Of a stretch of 64,000 nucleotides of DNA, positions 46,749 to 57,259 are shown piece by piece. Origin of the DNA: Leucobacter allii. Lineage in GTDB: Bacteria; Actinomycetota; Actinomycetes; Actinomycetales; Microbacteriaceae. A model generated the notes under the pieces. The model was given only the letters and a program-made list of their open reading frames with translations. It was not told the DNA's origin and did not search any database. The translations under genes were made by a program, and so were the position numbers. Location: assembly GCF_022919155.1 (NCBI RefSeq), contig NZ_CP095045.1:2170001-2234000 (forward strand), given 5' to 3'. Each line of letters starts with the position of its first letter. Positions within the stretch are counted from its first letter, which is position 1.

Positions 46749-46955
46749 TCAGACGCTGCAGCAGGAGCCGCCGCAGCAGGCGCCCCCGGCCTCGGCGTCG
46801 CCGAGGAGATTCAGGATCTCGCGGGACTCGGCGTCCGCGAAGGACGCGGCGCCCGCGAGGCCGGCCGCCGGATCGAGGCCCGCGGGCGCCGAGGCCTCCG
46901 TCGCGGCCTCAGCCGTGGGCGCCGTCTCGGAGCGGGTCTGCGTGGTGTCGTTCAT
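46749..46955 (-). CDS. Small protein with C-terminal CCGGSCC motif
   Basis: 68 aa. Ala/Glu/Thr-rich, probably disordered N-terminus, a short helix (SFADAESREILNLLGDAEAG), and a Cys-rich end GGACCGGSCCSV. The layout (leader-like acidic part, Cys/Gly core) recalls a RiPP precursor or a metal-binding chaperone. ATG 46955 has a good AGGAGGACGACC site. Lies 60 bp after the FrnE-type gene on the same strand, so the two are probably co-transcribed. Function unknown. Confidence 0.65.
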   Translation of the reverse strand: MNDTTQTRSETAPTAEAATEASAPAGLDPAAGLAGAASFADAESREILNLLGDAEAGGACCGGSCCSV

Positions 46956-47015
46956 GGTCGTCCTCCTGGGTCGGGTACGGGTCTGGATCGGATCGGGATC
47001 GGACGCCGGGTCCGG

Positions 47016-47690
47016 CTACGCGCTCGCCTCGGCGCGGGAGCGCTCGAGGACCTGCGCGAAGACGCCCTGGAAGGCGTCGGCGGACTGCGCGCCGGAGACG
47101 CCGTACTTCTGGTCGAGCAGGAAGAACGGCACGCCGTTCACCCCGAGCATCCGGGCGCGCGCGATGTCCTGCTGCACGGCGTCGCCGTAGGCCTCGTCAT
47201 CGAGGGCGGCGCGCACCTCGTCGGGCTCGAGGCCGGCCTCGGCCCCGAGGCGTGCGAGCGCGTCGGGATCCGACATGTCCTCCCCCTCCGCGAAGTAGCC
47301 GCGGAAGAGCCGCTCCTGCACGGCGGCCTGCACGCCGCGGTCCTTCGCGAGATGGAGGATCCGGTGCGCGCGCTGCGTGTTGGCGTGCTGCACGCCGCCG
47401 AAGTCGAAGGTGACGCCCTCGGCGGCGCCGAGCTCCGTCATCTGGCCGAGCATCTGCTCGACCTGGGCGGCGGGCATCCCCTTGTGACGCACCAGGAAGT
47501 CGACCTCGCTGCCGTCCCAGTCGAGCGGCGTGTCCGGGGCGAGCTCGAAGCTGTGGCTCTCCACCTCGACCTCCACGTCGGGGTGCTCCGCGCGGAAGGC
47601 GGCGAGCCCGGCCTCGAAACGGTGCTTGCCGAGGTAGCACCAGGGGCAGGCGATATCGGACCAGATGTCGACGCGGATCGTTTCACTCAC
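47016..47690 (-). CDS. DsbA-family oxidoreductase (FrnE-like)
   Basis: 224 aa. IWSDIACPWCYLGKHRFEAG has the CPWC redox motif (about residues 14-17) followed by the helical insert and the cis-Pro GVPFFLLDQ (about 185) of FrnE-type cytoplasmic DsbA proteins. GTG 47690 is the first start that yields the complete thioredoxin fold. No signal peptide: acts in the cytoplasm as disulfide oxidoreductase/isomerase. Confidence 0.9.
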   Translation of the reverse strand: MSETIRVDIWSDIACPWCYLGKHRFEAGLAAFRAEHPDVEVEVESHSFELAPDTPLDWDGSEVDFLVRHKGMPAAQVEQMLGQMTELGAAEGVTFDFGGVQHANTQRAHRILHLAKDRGVQAAVQERLFRGYFAEGEDMSDPDALARLGAEAGLEPDEVRAALDDEAYGDAVQQDIARARMLGVNGVPFFLLDQKYGVSGAQSADAFQGVFAQVLERSRAEASA

Positions 47691-47748
47691 GGTCGGTGCA
47701 ACCGGTCGGACGGGGCGCGTATTCCCCCGAGCGCGGCCGCACGGCGCG

Positions 47749-48681
47749 TCAGCCCTCGAGCACCCGTGCCCCGGGCACCGGGCCGGTGACCGTGATCGCG
47801 CGGTGCCCCTCGCGGCAGAACATGCCGCGCAGGCTCGCGGCGGCCTCGGCGCTGTCCACGAGGAAGGCGAGCGTCGGCCCCGAGCCCGAGACGATTCCGG
47901 CGAGCGCACCGCGGGACTCGCCCTGCTCGAGCAGGTCGACGAGCCCCGGGGCGAGCTTGAGCGCCGCCACCTGGAGGTCGTTGTGCATCGCCTCGGCGAG
48001 CGAGTCCGCGTCGCCGACGCGCACGGCCTGCAGCACGGCGGTCTCGACCTTCACGAGCTCGGGCTGCGGCCCGAGCGCTCCGGCGTGCCGCTCGCGGTGC
48101 GCGTCGAGGGTGCCGTACACGCGCGGCGTGCTCAGCCCGGCGTCGGAGAGCACGAGCACCCAGTGGAAGGAGCCCTTCGCGAGCGCCGGGCTGAGCTCGT
48201 CGCCCCGGCCCGTGCCGACCGCGGTGCCGCCCTCGAGCGCGAAGGGCACGTCGGCGCCGAGCTCGGCCGCGAGCGGCAGCAGGCCGTGGCGGCCGAGACC
48301 GGTGCCCCACAGCTCGTCGCACGCGAGCAGCGTCGCGGCCGCATCGGCGGACCCGCCGCCCATGCCTCCCGCGATGGGCACCCGTTTGAACACCGTGAGC
48401 GCGGCGCCCCCCGGATATCCGGTGCGCTCGGCGAGCAGTTTCGCGGCCGCGAGCGCGAGGTTGCGGTCGTCGACCGGCAGCGCCGAGCCGTCGATCGGCC
48501 CGGTGAAGCGCACGGAGAAGTCGGCGGCCGGAGCGGCCGTCACCTCCTCGAACAGGGAGACGGCCTGATAGAGCGAGGCGACGTCGTGATACCCGTCCTG
48601 CTGCAGTGCGCCGACGCGGAAGAACACGTTGATCTTTCCCGGTGCGCGCACCGTGATCGAACGCCCCCGTATCGAACCCAT
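47749..48681 (-). CDS. ispE: 4-diphosphocytidyl-2-C-methyl-D-erythritol kinase
   Basis: 310-aa GHMP kinase of the MEP isoprenoid pathway, phosphorylating CDP-ME at the 2-hydroxyl. [14 protein letters not shown] (N-terminal substrate/ATP region, about 11-24), the glycine-rich GHMP loop [18 protein letters not shown] (about 103-120), and [14 protein letters not shown] near the C-terminus are diagnostic. ATG 48681; few bases follow from the promoter region, and no clear ribosome site is seen. Neighbour of rsmA in many actinobacteria, as here. Confidence 0.95.
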   Translation of the reverse strand: MGSIRGRSITVRAPGKINVFFRVGALQQDGYHDVASLYQAVSLFEEVTAAPAADFSVRFTGPIDGSALPVDDRNLALAAAKLLAERTGYPGGAALTVFKRVPIAGGMGGGSADAAATLLACDELWGTGLGRHGLLPLAAELGADVPFALEGGTAVGTGRGDELSPALAKGSFHWVLVLSDAGLSTPRVYGTLDAHRERHAGALGPQPELVKVETAVLQAVRVGDADSLAEAMHNDLQVAALKLAPGLVDLLEQGESRGALAGIVSGSGPTLAFLVDSAEAAASLRGMFCREGHRAITVTGPVPGARVLEG

Positions 48682-48758
48682 ACGTACAAGGTAGCGCACC
48701 CGGTGACCCCGGGATGCACGCCTCGGGAGCGCCCCTGGGGCGCGCGTCGCGGCGGCGC

Positions 48759-49646
48759 TCAGACCGCGCGGGCCGCCCGGGCGATGCGCAGGAAATCCTC
48801 GATCCCGAGCTGTTCGGCGCGCGCCGTGGGCGCCGCTCCCCCGGCCTCCAGCACGGCGACGGCCCGCTCGAGCGGGCCGAGCACGGGTTGCAGCGCCTGC
48901 CGCAGCATCTTCCGCCGCTGGGCGAACGCGGCGTTCACGAGCGCGAACGTCAGCTCCCGCTCCGCCTCGCTCCCGATCGGCTCGGCGTACCGCTCGTACC
49001 CGACGAGCACCGAGTCGACGCCGGGCACCGGCCAGAAGATGCGCCGGCTCACCGTCCCGGCGATCCGCCACCGCCCGTACCAGGCCGCCTTGGCGCTCGG
49101 CGAGCCGTACTCCTTCGAGCCGGGCGCCGCCGCGATCCGGTGCCCGACCTCGGCCTGCACCATGACGAGGCCGCCGCGCAGCTGCGGGATGAGCTCGAGC
49201 AGGTGCATGAGGATCGGCACGGACACGTTGTAGGGCAGATTCGCGACGAGCACCTCGGGCGGCGCCGGCAGTCCGGCGATGTCGCCCGCGCCGATGTCGA
49301 GCGCGTCGCTGCGGAGCACGCGCAGCCGGGGCAGTGCGGCGTCGGCGAAGACCTCCGGCTGCATCGACCGCGCCGTGGCGGGCAGCTCCGCCGCCAGCCG
49401 GTGATCGATCTCCACGGCGGTGACGTCCGCGCCCGCCTCGAGGATGCCGAGCGTGAGCGAGCCCAGCCCGGGCCCGATCTCGACGACGCGGTCTCCCGCC
49501 TCGACCTCCGCCAGCCGCACGATCTTGCGGACCGTGTTGGGGTCGATCACGAAGTTCTGCCCGAGCTTCTTCGTCGGGGAGACCCCGAGGCGCTCCGCCA
49601 GCTCCCGGATCTCGATCGGGCCGAGGAGGGCGGGGGCGTCGGTCAC
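48759..49646 (-). CDS. rsmA: 16S rRNA (adenine1518/1519-N6)-dimethyltransferase
   Basis: 295 aa. SAM-binding [19 protein letters not shown] (about 51-69), acidic loop [11 protein letters not shown], and catalytic [20 protein letters not shown] (NLPY) identify RsmA/KsgA, which dimethylates two adenosines near the 3' end of 16S rRNA. C-terminal helical domain [23 protein letters not shown] 49646 overlaps the tatD stop by 4 bp, so they are translationally coupled. Confidence 0.97.
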   Translation of the reverse strand: MTDAPALLGPIEIRELAERLGVSPTKKLGQNFVIDPNTVRKIVRLAEVEAGDRVVEIGPGLGSLTLGILEAGADVTAVEIDHRLAAELPATARSMQPEVFADAALPRLRVLRSDALDIGAGDIAGLPAPPEVLVANLPYNVSVPILMHLLELIPQLRGGLVMVQAEVGHRIAAAPGSKEYGSPSAKAAWYGRWRIAGTVSRRIFWPVPGVDSVLVGYERYAEPIGSEAERELTFALVNAAFAQRRKMLRQALQPVLGPLERAVAVLEAGGAAPTARAEQLGIEDFLRIARAARAV

Positions 49647-50571
49647 GCGGCGACCCGCTGCTCGGGGTCCCAGGACCCGTACACGCGCTCGGTGTTCGCC
49701 GCGATGCGCGCGCACACCTCGTCGAGCGGCTCCCCGAGCGCCTCCGCCATGCGCCGTACGGTGTGGGGCAGGAGGTACGGCGCGTTCGGGCGCCCCCGGA
49801 AGGGCTCGGGGGTGAGGAACGGCGCGTCGGTCTCGGCGAGCACGAGCGCGGGATCCGCGACCGAGAGCGCCTCCCGCAGCGCGGGCGCGTTCTTGAACGT
49901 CGTCGTCCCGGCGAAGGACATCACCCAGCCCTGCTCGTTGCAGATGCGTGCGAGCGCCGCGTCCCCGGAGAAGCAGTGGAAGACGGTGCGCTCGGGCGCG
50001 CCGACGCGTCTGAGCGTCGCGACGACCTCGTCGTGCGCGTCGCGGTCGTGGATCTGCAGGGCGATGCCGTTGGCCTTCGCGATCTCGATGTGCGCCTCGA
50101 AGGACTCGAGCTGCGCCTCCCGTCCGTCCTCGGCGGTGCGGAAGAAGTCGAGGCCGGTCTCCCCCACGGCGCGCACGCGCGGCTGCGCCGCGAGACGGGA
50201 GATCTCGGAGAGCTGCTCGCACAGCAGCCCGCGCGCGGCGAGCCTGGGCGCCTCGTTGGGGTGCAGCGCGACCGCGGCGAGCACCCGGGGATCGTGCGCC
50301 GCGAGCTCGGCGCTCCACCGGCTCGTCTCGAGGTCGGTGCCCACCTGCACGATGCCGCGGACGCCGACGGCCCCCGCGCGATCGAGCGAGTCGAGCGGAT
50401 CGAGCTGGTCGACGCCGTCCTCGAACTCGAGGTGGGCGTGGTTGTCGTAGACGGAGACGGGCAGCGGCTCCGGGCTGGGCGGACGGCTGAGATCGCGTCG
50501 GCTCGGCGCGGTGCCGTCGGAGGAGCGCGTGCGGAGCCTCCCGGCGGGCGGGCCCGCGGATCCGGCGGAGC

Positions 50572-50575
<4 letters not shown>
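49643..50575 (-). CDS. tatD: TatD-family metal-dependent hydrolase
   Basis: 310 aa TIM-barrel deoxyribonuclease family. Metal ligands in YDNHAHLEF (HxH), [29 protein letters not shown] and [16 protein letters not shown]. The N-terminal ~40 residues are a disordered, Ser/Arg-rich extension from GTG 50575, which overlaps the metG stop (GTGA). TatD enzymes are 3'-5' DNases used in repair. Sits in the conserved metG-tatD-rsmA-ispE cluster. Confidence 0.93.
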
Positions 50576-52161
<1,586 letters not shown>

Positions 52162-52162
52162 T

Positions 52163-52678
52163 CTAAGGCGAAGCGGCGCCCGGGACGCGTCCTCCGGGCG
52201 CCGTCCCCGCCGCGGCCACCGCGATCTCCGGCTCGTGCCGCACAGGGAAGTTCACGGAGTTCGCGATGAAGCAGTGCTCCGAGGCCTCGCGGTGCGCCGC
52301 GAGCGCGGCCTCGACCATGCCCGCCTCCGCCACCGCGACCCGCGGCCGGAGCACGACCTCCGTGAACGCCCCGCCGAGCCCCTCCTGCCGCATGACGCCG
52401 ACGGCGTCGTCCCGGTAGGCGGTCACCACCACCCCGGCGCGCACCGCCATGTGCAGGTAGGAGAGCATGTGGCACTGCGCGAGCGCCGTGACGAGCAGCT
52501 CCTCGGGGTTCCAGCGGTCCCGGTCGCCGTGGAAGGTCTTGTCCGCCGACCCCGCGAGCGGCGGCTTGCTCTCGCCGTGGATGAGCAGCTCGCGGCCGTA
52601 GTCGCGGTATCCGCTCGTGCCGCTCCCCCGGTTGCCCGTCCACTCGATCCCGACCCGGTACTCGTGCAGTTCTGCCAT
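52163..52678 (-). CDS. OsmC/Ohr-family peroxiredoxin
   Basis: 171 aa. The two-Cys signature of OsmC-type thiol peroxidases: LAQCHMLSYLHMAV (about 66-79) and HREASEHCFIANSVNFPVRH (about 128-147), with Arg in HGDRDRWNPEELL. Reduces organic hydroperoxides. Ends one base before the metG start region; it has its own transcript or is leader to metG. Confidence 0.92.
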   Translation of the reverse strand: MAELHEYRVGIEWTGNRGSGTSGYRDYGRELLIHGESKPPLAGSADKTFHGDRDRWNPEELLVTALAQCHMLSYLHMAVRAGVVVTAYRDDAVGVMRQEGLGGAFTEVVLRPRVAVAEAGMVEAALAAHREASEHCFIANSVNFPVRHEPEIAVAAAGTAPGGRVPGAASP

Positions 52679-52730
52679 GGCCCCAGCCTAGGACGCCCCG
52701 GGCCGAGCTGCGCGCGGCTAGGATCGTGTC

Positions 52731-54110
52731 ATGAGTTCAGCGACCAGCACCGCAGCCGTCAGCACCGGATCCGAGGCGACCGACATCCCGCAGGAGCGGC
52801 GCGTCGTCACCGAGATCCCCGGCCCCCGCTCCCGCGAACTCCACGCCAGGCGACAGGCGGTCGTGCCGCCCGGGGTGCACAGCGTCCTGCCCGTCTACAT
52901 CGATCGCGCGCACGATTCGATCCTCGTCGACGTCGACGGCAACCGGATCGTCGACGTCTGCGGCGGCATCGGCGTGATGACGGTCGGGCACACGGACGAG
53001 GCGGTCGTCGCCGCCGCTTCCGCGCAGCTCGCCAAGGTCACCCACACGCTCTTCACCATGACTCCGTACGAGCCCTACGTGCAGGTGGCCGAGCACCTCG
53101 CGAAGCACGTGCCGGGCTCCACGCCGGAGGCGCCCTACAAGACCCTGCTCATGAACTCGGGGGCGGAGGCCGTCGAGAACGGCGTGAAGATCGCGCGCAA
53201 GTACACGGGGCGCCCGGGCATCGCCGTGCTCGAGCACGCCTATCACGGGCGCACGCTCCTCACGAGCAGCATGAACCACAAGGCCGCTCCCTATGCCCTC
53301 GGCTACGGCCCGCGCGTCGGGGACATCTACAAGGCCCCGAACTCCTACCCGCTGCACGACGGCCTGAGCGGCGAGGACGCCGCGCGGCGCACGATCGCGT
53401 TCCTCGAGAAGCAGGCCGGCGCCTCCGACCTCGCGTGCCTGATCGTCGAGCCGATCCAGGGCGAGGGCGGCTTCATCGTCCCGGCCGAGGGCTATCTCCC
53501 CGCGCTCGCCGCGTGGTGCCGCGAGAACGGCATCGTGTTCATCGCCGACGAGGTGCAGGCCGGCATGGCCCGCACCGGCACGGTCTTCTCGATCGCCCAG
53601 TTCGGCGTCGAGCCCGACATCCTGCTCTCGGCGAAGGGCATCGCCGGCGGCCTCCCGCTCGCCGGCATCACCGGCCGCGCCGAGATCATGGACGCCTCGC
53701 AGCCCGGCGGCCTCGGCGGCACCTTCGGCGGCAACCCCGTGGCGTGCGCCGCGGCGGTCGCCGTCTTCGAGCAGATCGAGGCGCGCGACCTCCTCGCCGA
53801 GGCGCGGCGCATCGAGCGGGTCTTCGGCGGCGGGCTCCGCGAGCTGCAGGCGGCGCACCCGGCGATCGCCGAGGTCCGCGGCACGGGCGCGATGCTCGCG
53901 ATCGAGGTGCTGCGGCCCGGCACCCGGGAGCCCGACGGCGCGCTCGTCTCGCGCGTCGTCGAGGAGGCGGCCCAGCGCGGCGTACTGCTCCTGAGCACGG
54001 GCGTGCACAACCAGGCGATCCGCTTCCTGCCCTCGCTCAAGATGACGGACGCGCTGCTCGCCGACGTGCTCGCGGTGCTCGACGAGTCGTTCACGGCCGC
54101 GGGCGCGTAG
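52731..54110 (+). CDS. gabT: 4-aminobutyrate-type class III aminotransferase
   Basis: 459 aa PLP enzyme. TLLMNSGAEAVENGVKIARK, IVEPIQGEGGFIVPAEGYLP, VFIADEVQAGMARTG (PLP-binding Asp) and DILLSAKGIAGGLPLAGITG (Lys Schiff base at about residue 304) are the class III set, closest in layout to GabT of actinobacteria (transfers the amino group of GABA to 2-oxoglutarate). N-terminal ~45 residues are variable. Alone on plus with no succinate-semialdehyde dehydrogenase gene beside it, so the substrate is inferred. Confidence 0.88.
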   Translation: MSSATSTAAVSTGSEATDIPQERRVVTEIPGPRSRELHARRQAVVPPGVHSVLPVYIDRAHDSILVDVDGNRIVDVCGGIGVMTVGHTDEAVVAAASAQLAKVTHTLFTMTPYEPYVQVAEHLAKHVPGSTPEAPYKTLLMNSGAEAVENGVKIARKYTGRPGIAVLEHAYHGRTLLTSSMNHKAAPYALGYGPRVGDIYKAPNSYPLHDGLSGEDAARRTIAFLEKQAGASDLACLIVEPIQGEGGFIVPAEGYLPALAAWCRENGIVFIADEVQAGMARTGTVFSIAQFGVEPDILLSAKGIAGGLPLAGITGRAEIMDASQPGGLGGTFGGNPVACAAAVAVFEQIEARDLLAEARRIERVFGGGLRELQAAHPAIAEVRGTGAMLAIEVLRPGTREPDGALVSRVVEEAAQRGVLLLSTGVHNQAIRFLPSLKMTDALLADVLAVLDESFTAAGA

Positions 54111-54183
54111 CGGCGGGGCGGGTCCCGGCGCCGCCGGCACCCGCCCGGCCGACGGGCCGGACCGACGGGCCGCCCGGCGGGTG

Positions 54184-55062
54184 TCAGCGCAGGTCGATCG
54201 GCCCCGTGGCCACGGGTTCGTGCGGCGGCAGATCCGCGAGCGGGATCCCGGAGGACTCGAGGCTGCCGGTGTCGACCACGTCGCCGACGGCGTGCACGTC
54301 GATGACGATCACGGTGACGTTGTCGCGGCCGGCGTTCTCGACGGCCTGGCGCACGAGCGTGCGCGCCGCGTCCTCCGCCGTCGGCTGCGTCGCGAGGAAG
54401 TGCTGAATGCCGATGTCCGTGAGCTCCTTCGTGAGCCCGTCGGAGCAGATGAGGAGCCGCTGGCCCGGGATCAGCGCGAGCGAGGTGTAGTCGGGCACGG
54501 GAGCCTCGTTGAAGCCCACGGCACGGGTGATCACATTGGCGTGCGGATGGACCTCCGCCTCCTCCTCCGTGATGGCGCCCGTGTCGATGAGGTGCTGGAC
54601 GACCGAGTGATCGACGGTGATCTGGCTGAAGGCGCCCTTGAAGTACTGATAGACGCGCGAGTCCCCGATGTTGAAGACGCGCCACGTGGGGTCCTCGTCG
54701 CTGCCGAAGCACACGCCGGTGACGGTCGTCCCCGCGCCGAGCTCCGTCTCCCCCGCGTCGAGCTCGATGTCGTCGACGGCGTCGCTGAGCACGCCGTCGA
54801 TGTCGCGCTCGCTGATGCTCGATTCGCCGCCGAGCTCGGCGAGCCGCCGCACGACCGCGGCCGATGCGATCTCGCCGGCCGAGTGGCCGCCCATGCCGTC
54901 GGCGACCGCGAAGATCGGCGGCGTCGTGACGTAGCTGTCCTGGTTGGTCTCGCGACGGCGGCCGACGTCGGTGAGCGCGAACCACGAGAGCTCGATCTCG
55001 AGGTCTCCGCCCCTGCGATAGGGCAGGCGTCGCCGAGACCCGTTCTCACCCCGAGTCGTCAC
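54184..55062 (-). CDS. PP2C-family serine/threonine phosphatase
   Basis: 292 aa. DVGRRRETNQDS, FAVADGMGGHSAG, VFNIGDSRVYQY, ITVDHSVV, LLICSDGLTKEL and GRDNVTVIVIDVH form the PP2C/PPM metal and catalytic motifs of bacterial Stp-type phosphatases. Cytoplasmic, no membrane helix. GTG 55062 start with a 20-residue basic lead before ELSWFALTDVG. No partner kinase gene in the window. The 73-bp gap after gabT has GC-rich inverted repeats. Confidence 0.9.
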   Translation of the reverse strand: MTTRGENGSRRRLPYRRGGDLEIELSWFALTDVGRRRETNQDSYVTTPPIFAVADGMGGHSAGEIASAAVVRRLAELGGESSISERDIDGVLSDAVDDIELDAGETELGAGTTVTGVCFGSDEDPTWRVFNIGDSRVYQYFKGAFSQITVDHSVVQHLIDTGAITEEEAEVHPHANVITRAVGFNEAPVPDYTSLALIPGQRLLICSDGLTKELTDIGIQHFLATQPTAEDAARTLVRQAVENAGRDNVTVIVIDVHAVGDVVDTGSLESSGIPLADLPPHEPVATGPIDLR

Positions 55063-55091
55063 AGCGTCCGCTTCCTGCCCACCGGATCATC

Positions 55092-56114
55092 CTACCGCCC
55101 CCGGGCGGCCCGGCCGGACGCCGTGCGGCTCGAGTCGCCGAGCACGAGATCCGGGGCGACGAGCACGGTCCCCGCGGGGGTCGCCGGATCGTCCCGGGTG
55201 ATGAGCTCGAGGATGGCGCGGCTCATGGCCTCCACGGGCTGACGCACCGTCGTGAGCGCGGGCAGCGCGTAGTCGGCCACGCCGACGCCGTCGAAGCCGA
55301 TGACCCGGAAGTCGCCGGGAACGCGACGTCCGGCGGCCTGCAGCTCGCTCTGGAGGCCGAGCGCGATGACGTCGGCGGAGGTGACGACCGTCGCGCCCGC
55401 GATCCCGCGATCCAGCAGCTCCCGCGCCGCGCGGTGCCCCCACGCGACGTCGAAGCTGCCGTCGAGGATGAGCGCCTCCGGCATCAGCGCCGCGAAGGCC
55501 TCGCGCCGTTCGCGCGCCGACGAGGAGGCCGTACCGGCGCCGACGAACACGACGGGCTCGCCCGGCGGGGTGACCTCCCGCACGTGCCGGACGATGAGCT
55601 CGACCCCGATGCGGTTGTCGCAGCCGACGTAGGGCGCATCGGAATCGGCGACCCTGCGGTCGAACTGCACCGTGGGGACGCGCCGGCTCGCCGCGTCGAG
55701 CGCCGCGCGACTCGCGGCCTCGTCGCTCGGGATGACGACGAGCGCATGGATCTGCCGCCCGAGGAACGAGGAGACGGCGCGGCGCTCGATCCCGAGGTCG
55801 TTCCCCGCGCTGGAGACGAGCAGCTCGAAGCCCGCCTCGCGAAAGACCGCGCCCAGCTGCTCGGCGAGCGCGGTGAAGAAGGGGTTGGAGAAATCGGGCA
55901 GGATCAGCCCGACCACGTCGAGCCGCTGCTGCCGCAGGGCGCGTCCGAGCAGATTCACCTCGTACCCGAGCGCCTCCGCGCTGCGCAGCACCCGGTCCCG
56001 GATCTCGGCGGACATCGCCCGGCTCCCGCTGAGGGCGCGCGAGACGGTCGACGAGGACACCCCCGCGTGCTGCGCCACCTCGCGCATCGTGACGCTCCGC
56101 GTCCGTCCGTCCAT
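55092..56114 (-). CDS. LacI-family transcriptional regulator
   Basis: 340 aa. N-terminal HTH MREVAQHAGVSSSTVSRALSGS (about 9-30) with hinge helix (RSAEALGYEVNLLGRALRQQ), then a periplasmic-binding-protein fold effector domain (VVGLILPDFSNPFFTALAEQ; LVVIPSDEAASRAALDAASR; VTSADVIALGLQSELQAAGR). Divergent from the sugar-type ABC operon, whose promoter region has a LacI-type operator, so it is that operon's regulator, probably a repressor relieved by a ribose-like inducer. Confidence 0.92.
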   Translation of the reverse strand: MDGRTRSVTMREVAQHAGVSSSTVSRALSGSRAMSAEIRDRVLRSAEALGYEVNLLGRALRQQRLDVVGLILPDFSNPFFTALAEQLGAVFREAGFELLVSSAGNDLGIERRAVSSFLGRQIHALVVIPSDEAASRAALDAASRRVPTVQFDRRVADSDAPYVGCDNRIGVELIVRHVREVTPPGEPVVFVGAGTASSSARERREAFAALMPEALILDGSFDVAWGHRAARELLDRGIAGATVVTSADVIALGLQSELQAAGRRVPGDFRVIGFDGVGVADYALPALTTVRQPVEAMSRAILELITRDDPATPAGTVLVAPDLVLGDSSRTASGRAARGR

Positions 56115-56149
56115 ATCCACTTCCGTTACCGAATCGATATCGTGCGCCG

Positions 56150-56208
56150 TTGGGCGCCGCAGTCCCTCCAGACTAGTGTCGAGAATCACTTGGCAATCGA
56201 TTTCCAAG
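56150..56208 (+). promoter_or_regulatory. Promoter and LacI-type operator of the catabolic operon
   Basis: -35 TTGGGC (56150-56155), 18-bp spacer, -10 TAGTGT (56174-56179). The 20-bp near-palindrome CTTGGCAATCGATTTCCAAG (56189-56208) with the central CG of LacI-family sites lies at about +3 to +22. A second AATCGAT is at 56132-56138. ATG 56231 follows at 23 bp with ACGGAGG. Confidence 0.65.
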
Positions 56209-56230
56209 CCCATACCAACGGAGGTATCCC

Positions 56231-57196
56231 ATGCACACTCGGTTCCCACGGCGCGCCGCGTTCGCGACGCTCGCCCTCGGTGCGGGCTTCGCGCTCCTCA
56301 CCGGCTGCACCACCGGCAACGAGCCGGCGACCGAAACCGGCGGCTCCGGCGAGTCGAGCGACTCGTGCAGCATCGGCATGACGCAGATCAACCAGACCGC
56401 GATCTTCTTCACCGAGATGAACGCCGGCGCCCAGGAGGCGGCGGACGAGCTCGGCTGCGAGCTCACCATCGCGAACGCCAACAACGACTCCGCCCGCCAG
56501 AGCTCCGACATCGAGAACTTCGTCACGCAGGGCGTCGACGCGATCATCGTCGTCGCCATCGACGTGAACGGCGTCTCCCCCGCGGTCGAGTCCGCCCAGT
56601 CCCAGGGCATTCCCGTCATCGCGATCGACGCGGAAGTCGAGGGCGTCGACACCTTCGTGGGCGTCGACAACGAGGCCGCAGGCGCGGAGGCCGCGAAGTG
56701 GGCCATCGACGCGGGGCTCGTCGACGGCAAGAGCTACGGCGTCGTCGACGCGAAGAGCTCCTTCATCCAGAACCAGCGCGAGGACAGCTTCCGCGCGGCG
56801 ATCGACGCCGCCGGCGCCCAGTACACGCAGAGCGTCAACGGCGACAACGTCCAGGAGAAGGCCGCGACCGCCGCGCAGGATCTGGTCACCGCCCAGCCGG
56901 ACCTCGACTTCGTCTACACCACGGGCGAGCCCGCCACCGTCGGCGCCGTCGCCGCGCTCTCCGCGGACAGCGCGACCAAGATCATCGGCTGGGATCTCAC
57001 CGCGGAGGTCATCGCCGGCATCGACGACGGACTCGTCACGGCCGTGATCCAGCAGGACCCCCGCCAGGAGGGCGTCGAGGCCGTCACCGAGGTGCACAGC
57101 ATCCTCGGCGGTGCGGAGCCCCAGGGATTCATCGACGTCCCGATCACCATCGTCACGTCGGACAACGTCGACGACTTCCGCGAGACCTTCAAGTAA
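56231..57196 (+). CDS. Sugar-type ABC transporter substrate-binding lipoprotein
   Basis: 321 aa. Lipoprotein signal with LLTGCTTG (Cys at about residue 22), then a type I periplasmic-binding protein of the ribose/RbsB class (CSIGMTQINQTAIFFTEMNA; VDAIIVVAIDVNGVSPAVES; IDAEVEGVDTFVGVDNEAAG; IIGWDLTAEVIAGIDDGLVT). Binds the operon's substrate outside the membrane. A strong GC-hairpin follows the stop, perhaps stabilising this most-needed mRNA part. First gene after the LacI operator. Confidence 0.93.
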   Translation: MHTRFPRRAAFATLALGAGFALLTGCTTGNEPATETGGSGESSDSCSIGMTQINQTAIFFTEMNAGAQEAADELGCELTIANANNDSARQSSDIENFVTQGVDAIIVVAIDVNGVSPAVESAQSQGIPVIAIDAEVEGVDTFVGVDNEAAGAEAAKWAIDAGLVDGKSYGVVDAKSSFIQNQREDSFRAAIDAAGAQYTQSVNGDNVQEKAATAAQDLVTAQPDLDFVYTTGEPATVGAVAALSADSATKIIGWDLTAEVIAGIDDGLVTAVIQQDPRQEGVEAVTEVHSILGGAEPQGFIDVPITIVTSDNVDDFRETFK

Positions 57197-57202
57197 GCGA
57201 CG

Positions 57203-57227
57203 GCGGGGGCGGCGCGACCGCCCCCGC
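57203..57227 (+). other. Intercistronic hairpin after the binding-protein gene
   Basis: Perfect 10-bp stem GCGGGGGCGG (57203-57212) / CCGCCCCCGC (57218-57227), five-base loop, without a U-tract. Typical of operons in which the binding protein is made in excess over its ATPase and permease. Confidence 0.7.
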
Positions 57228-57259
57228 TCCGTCATGGCAGAGACCAGGAAAGGGAACCG

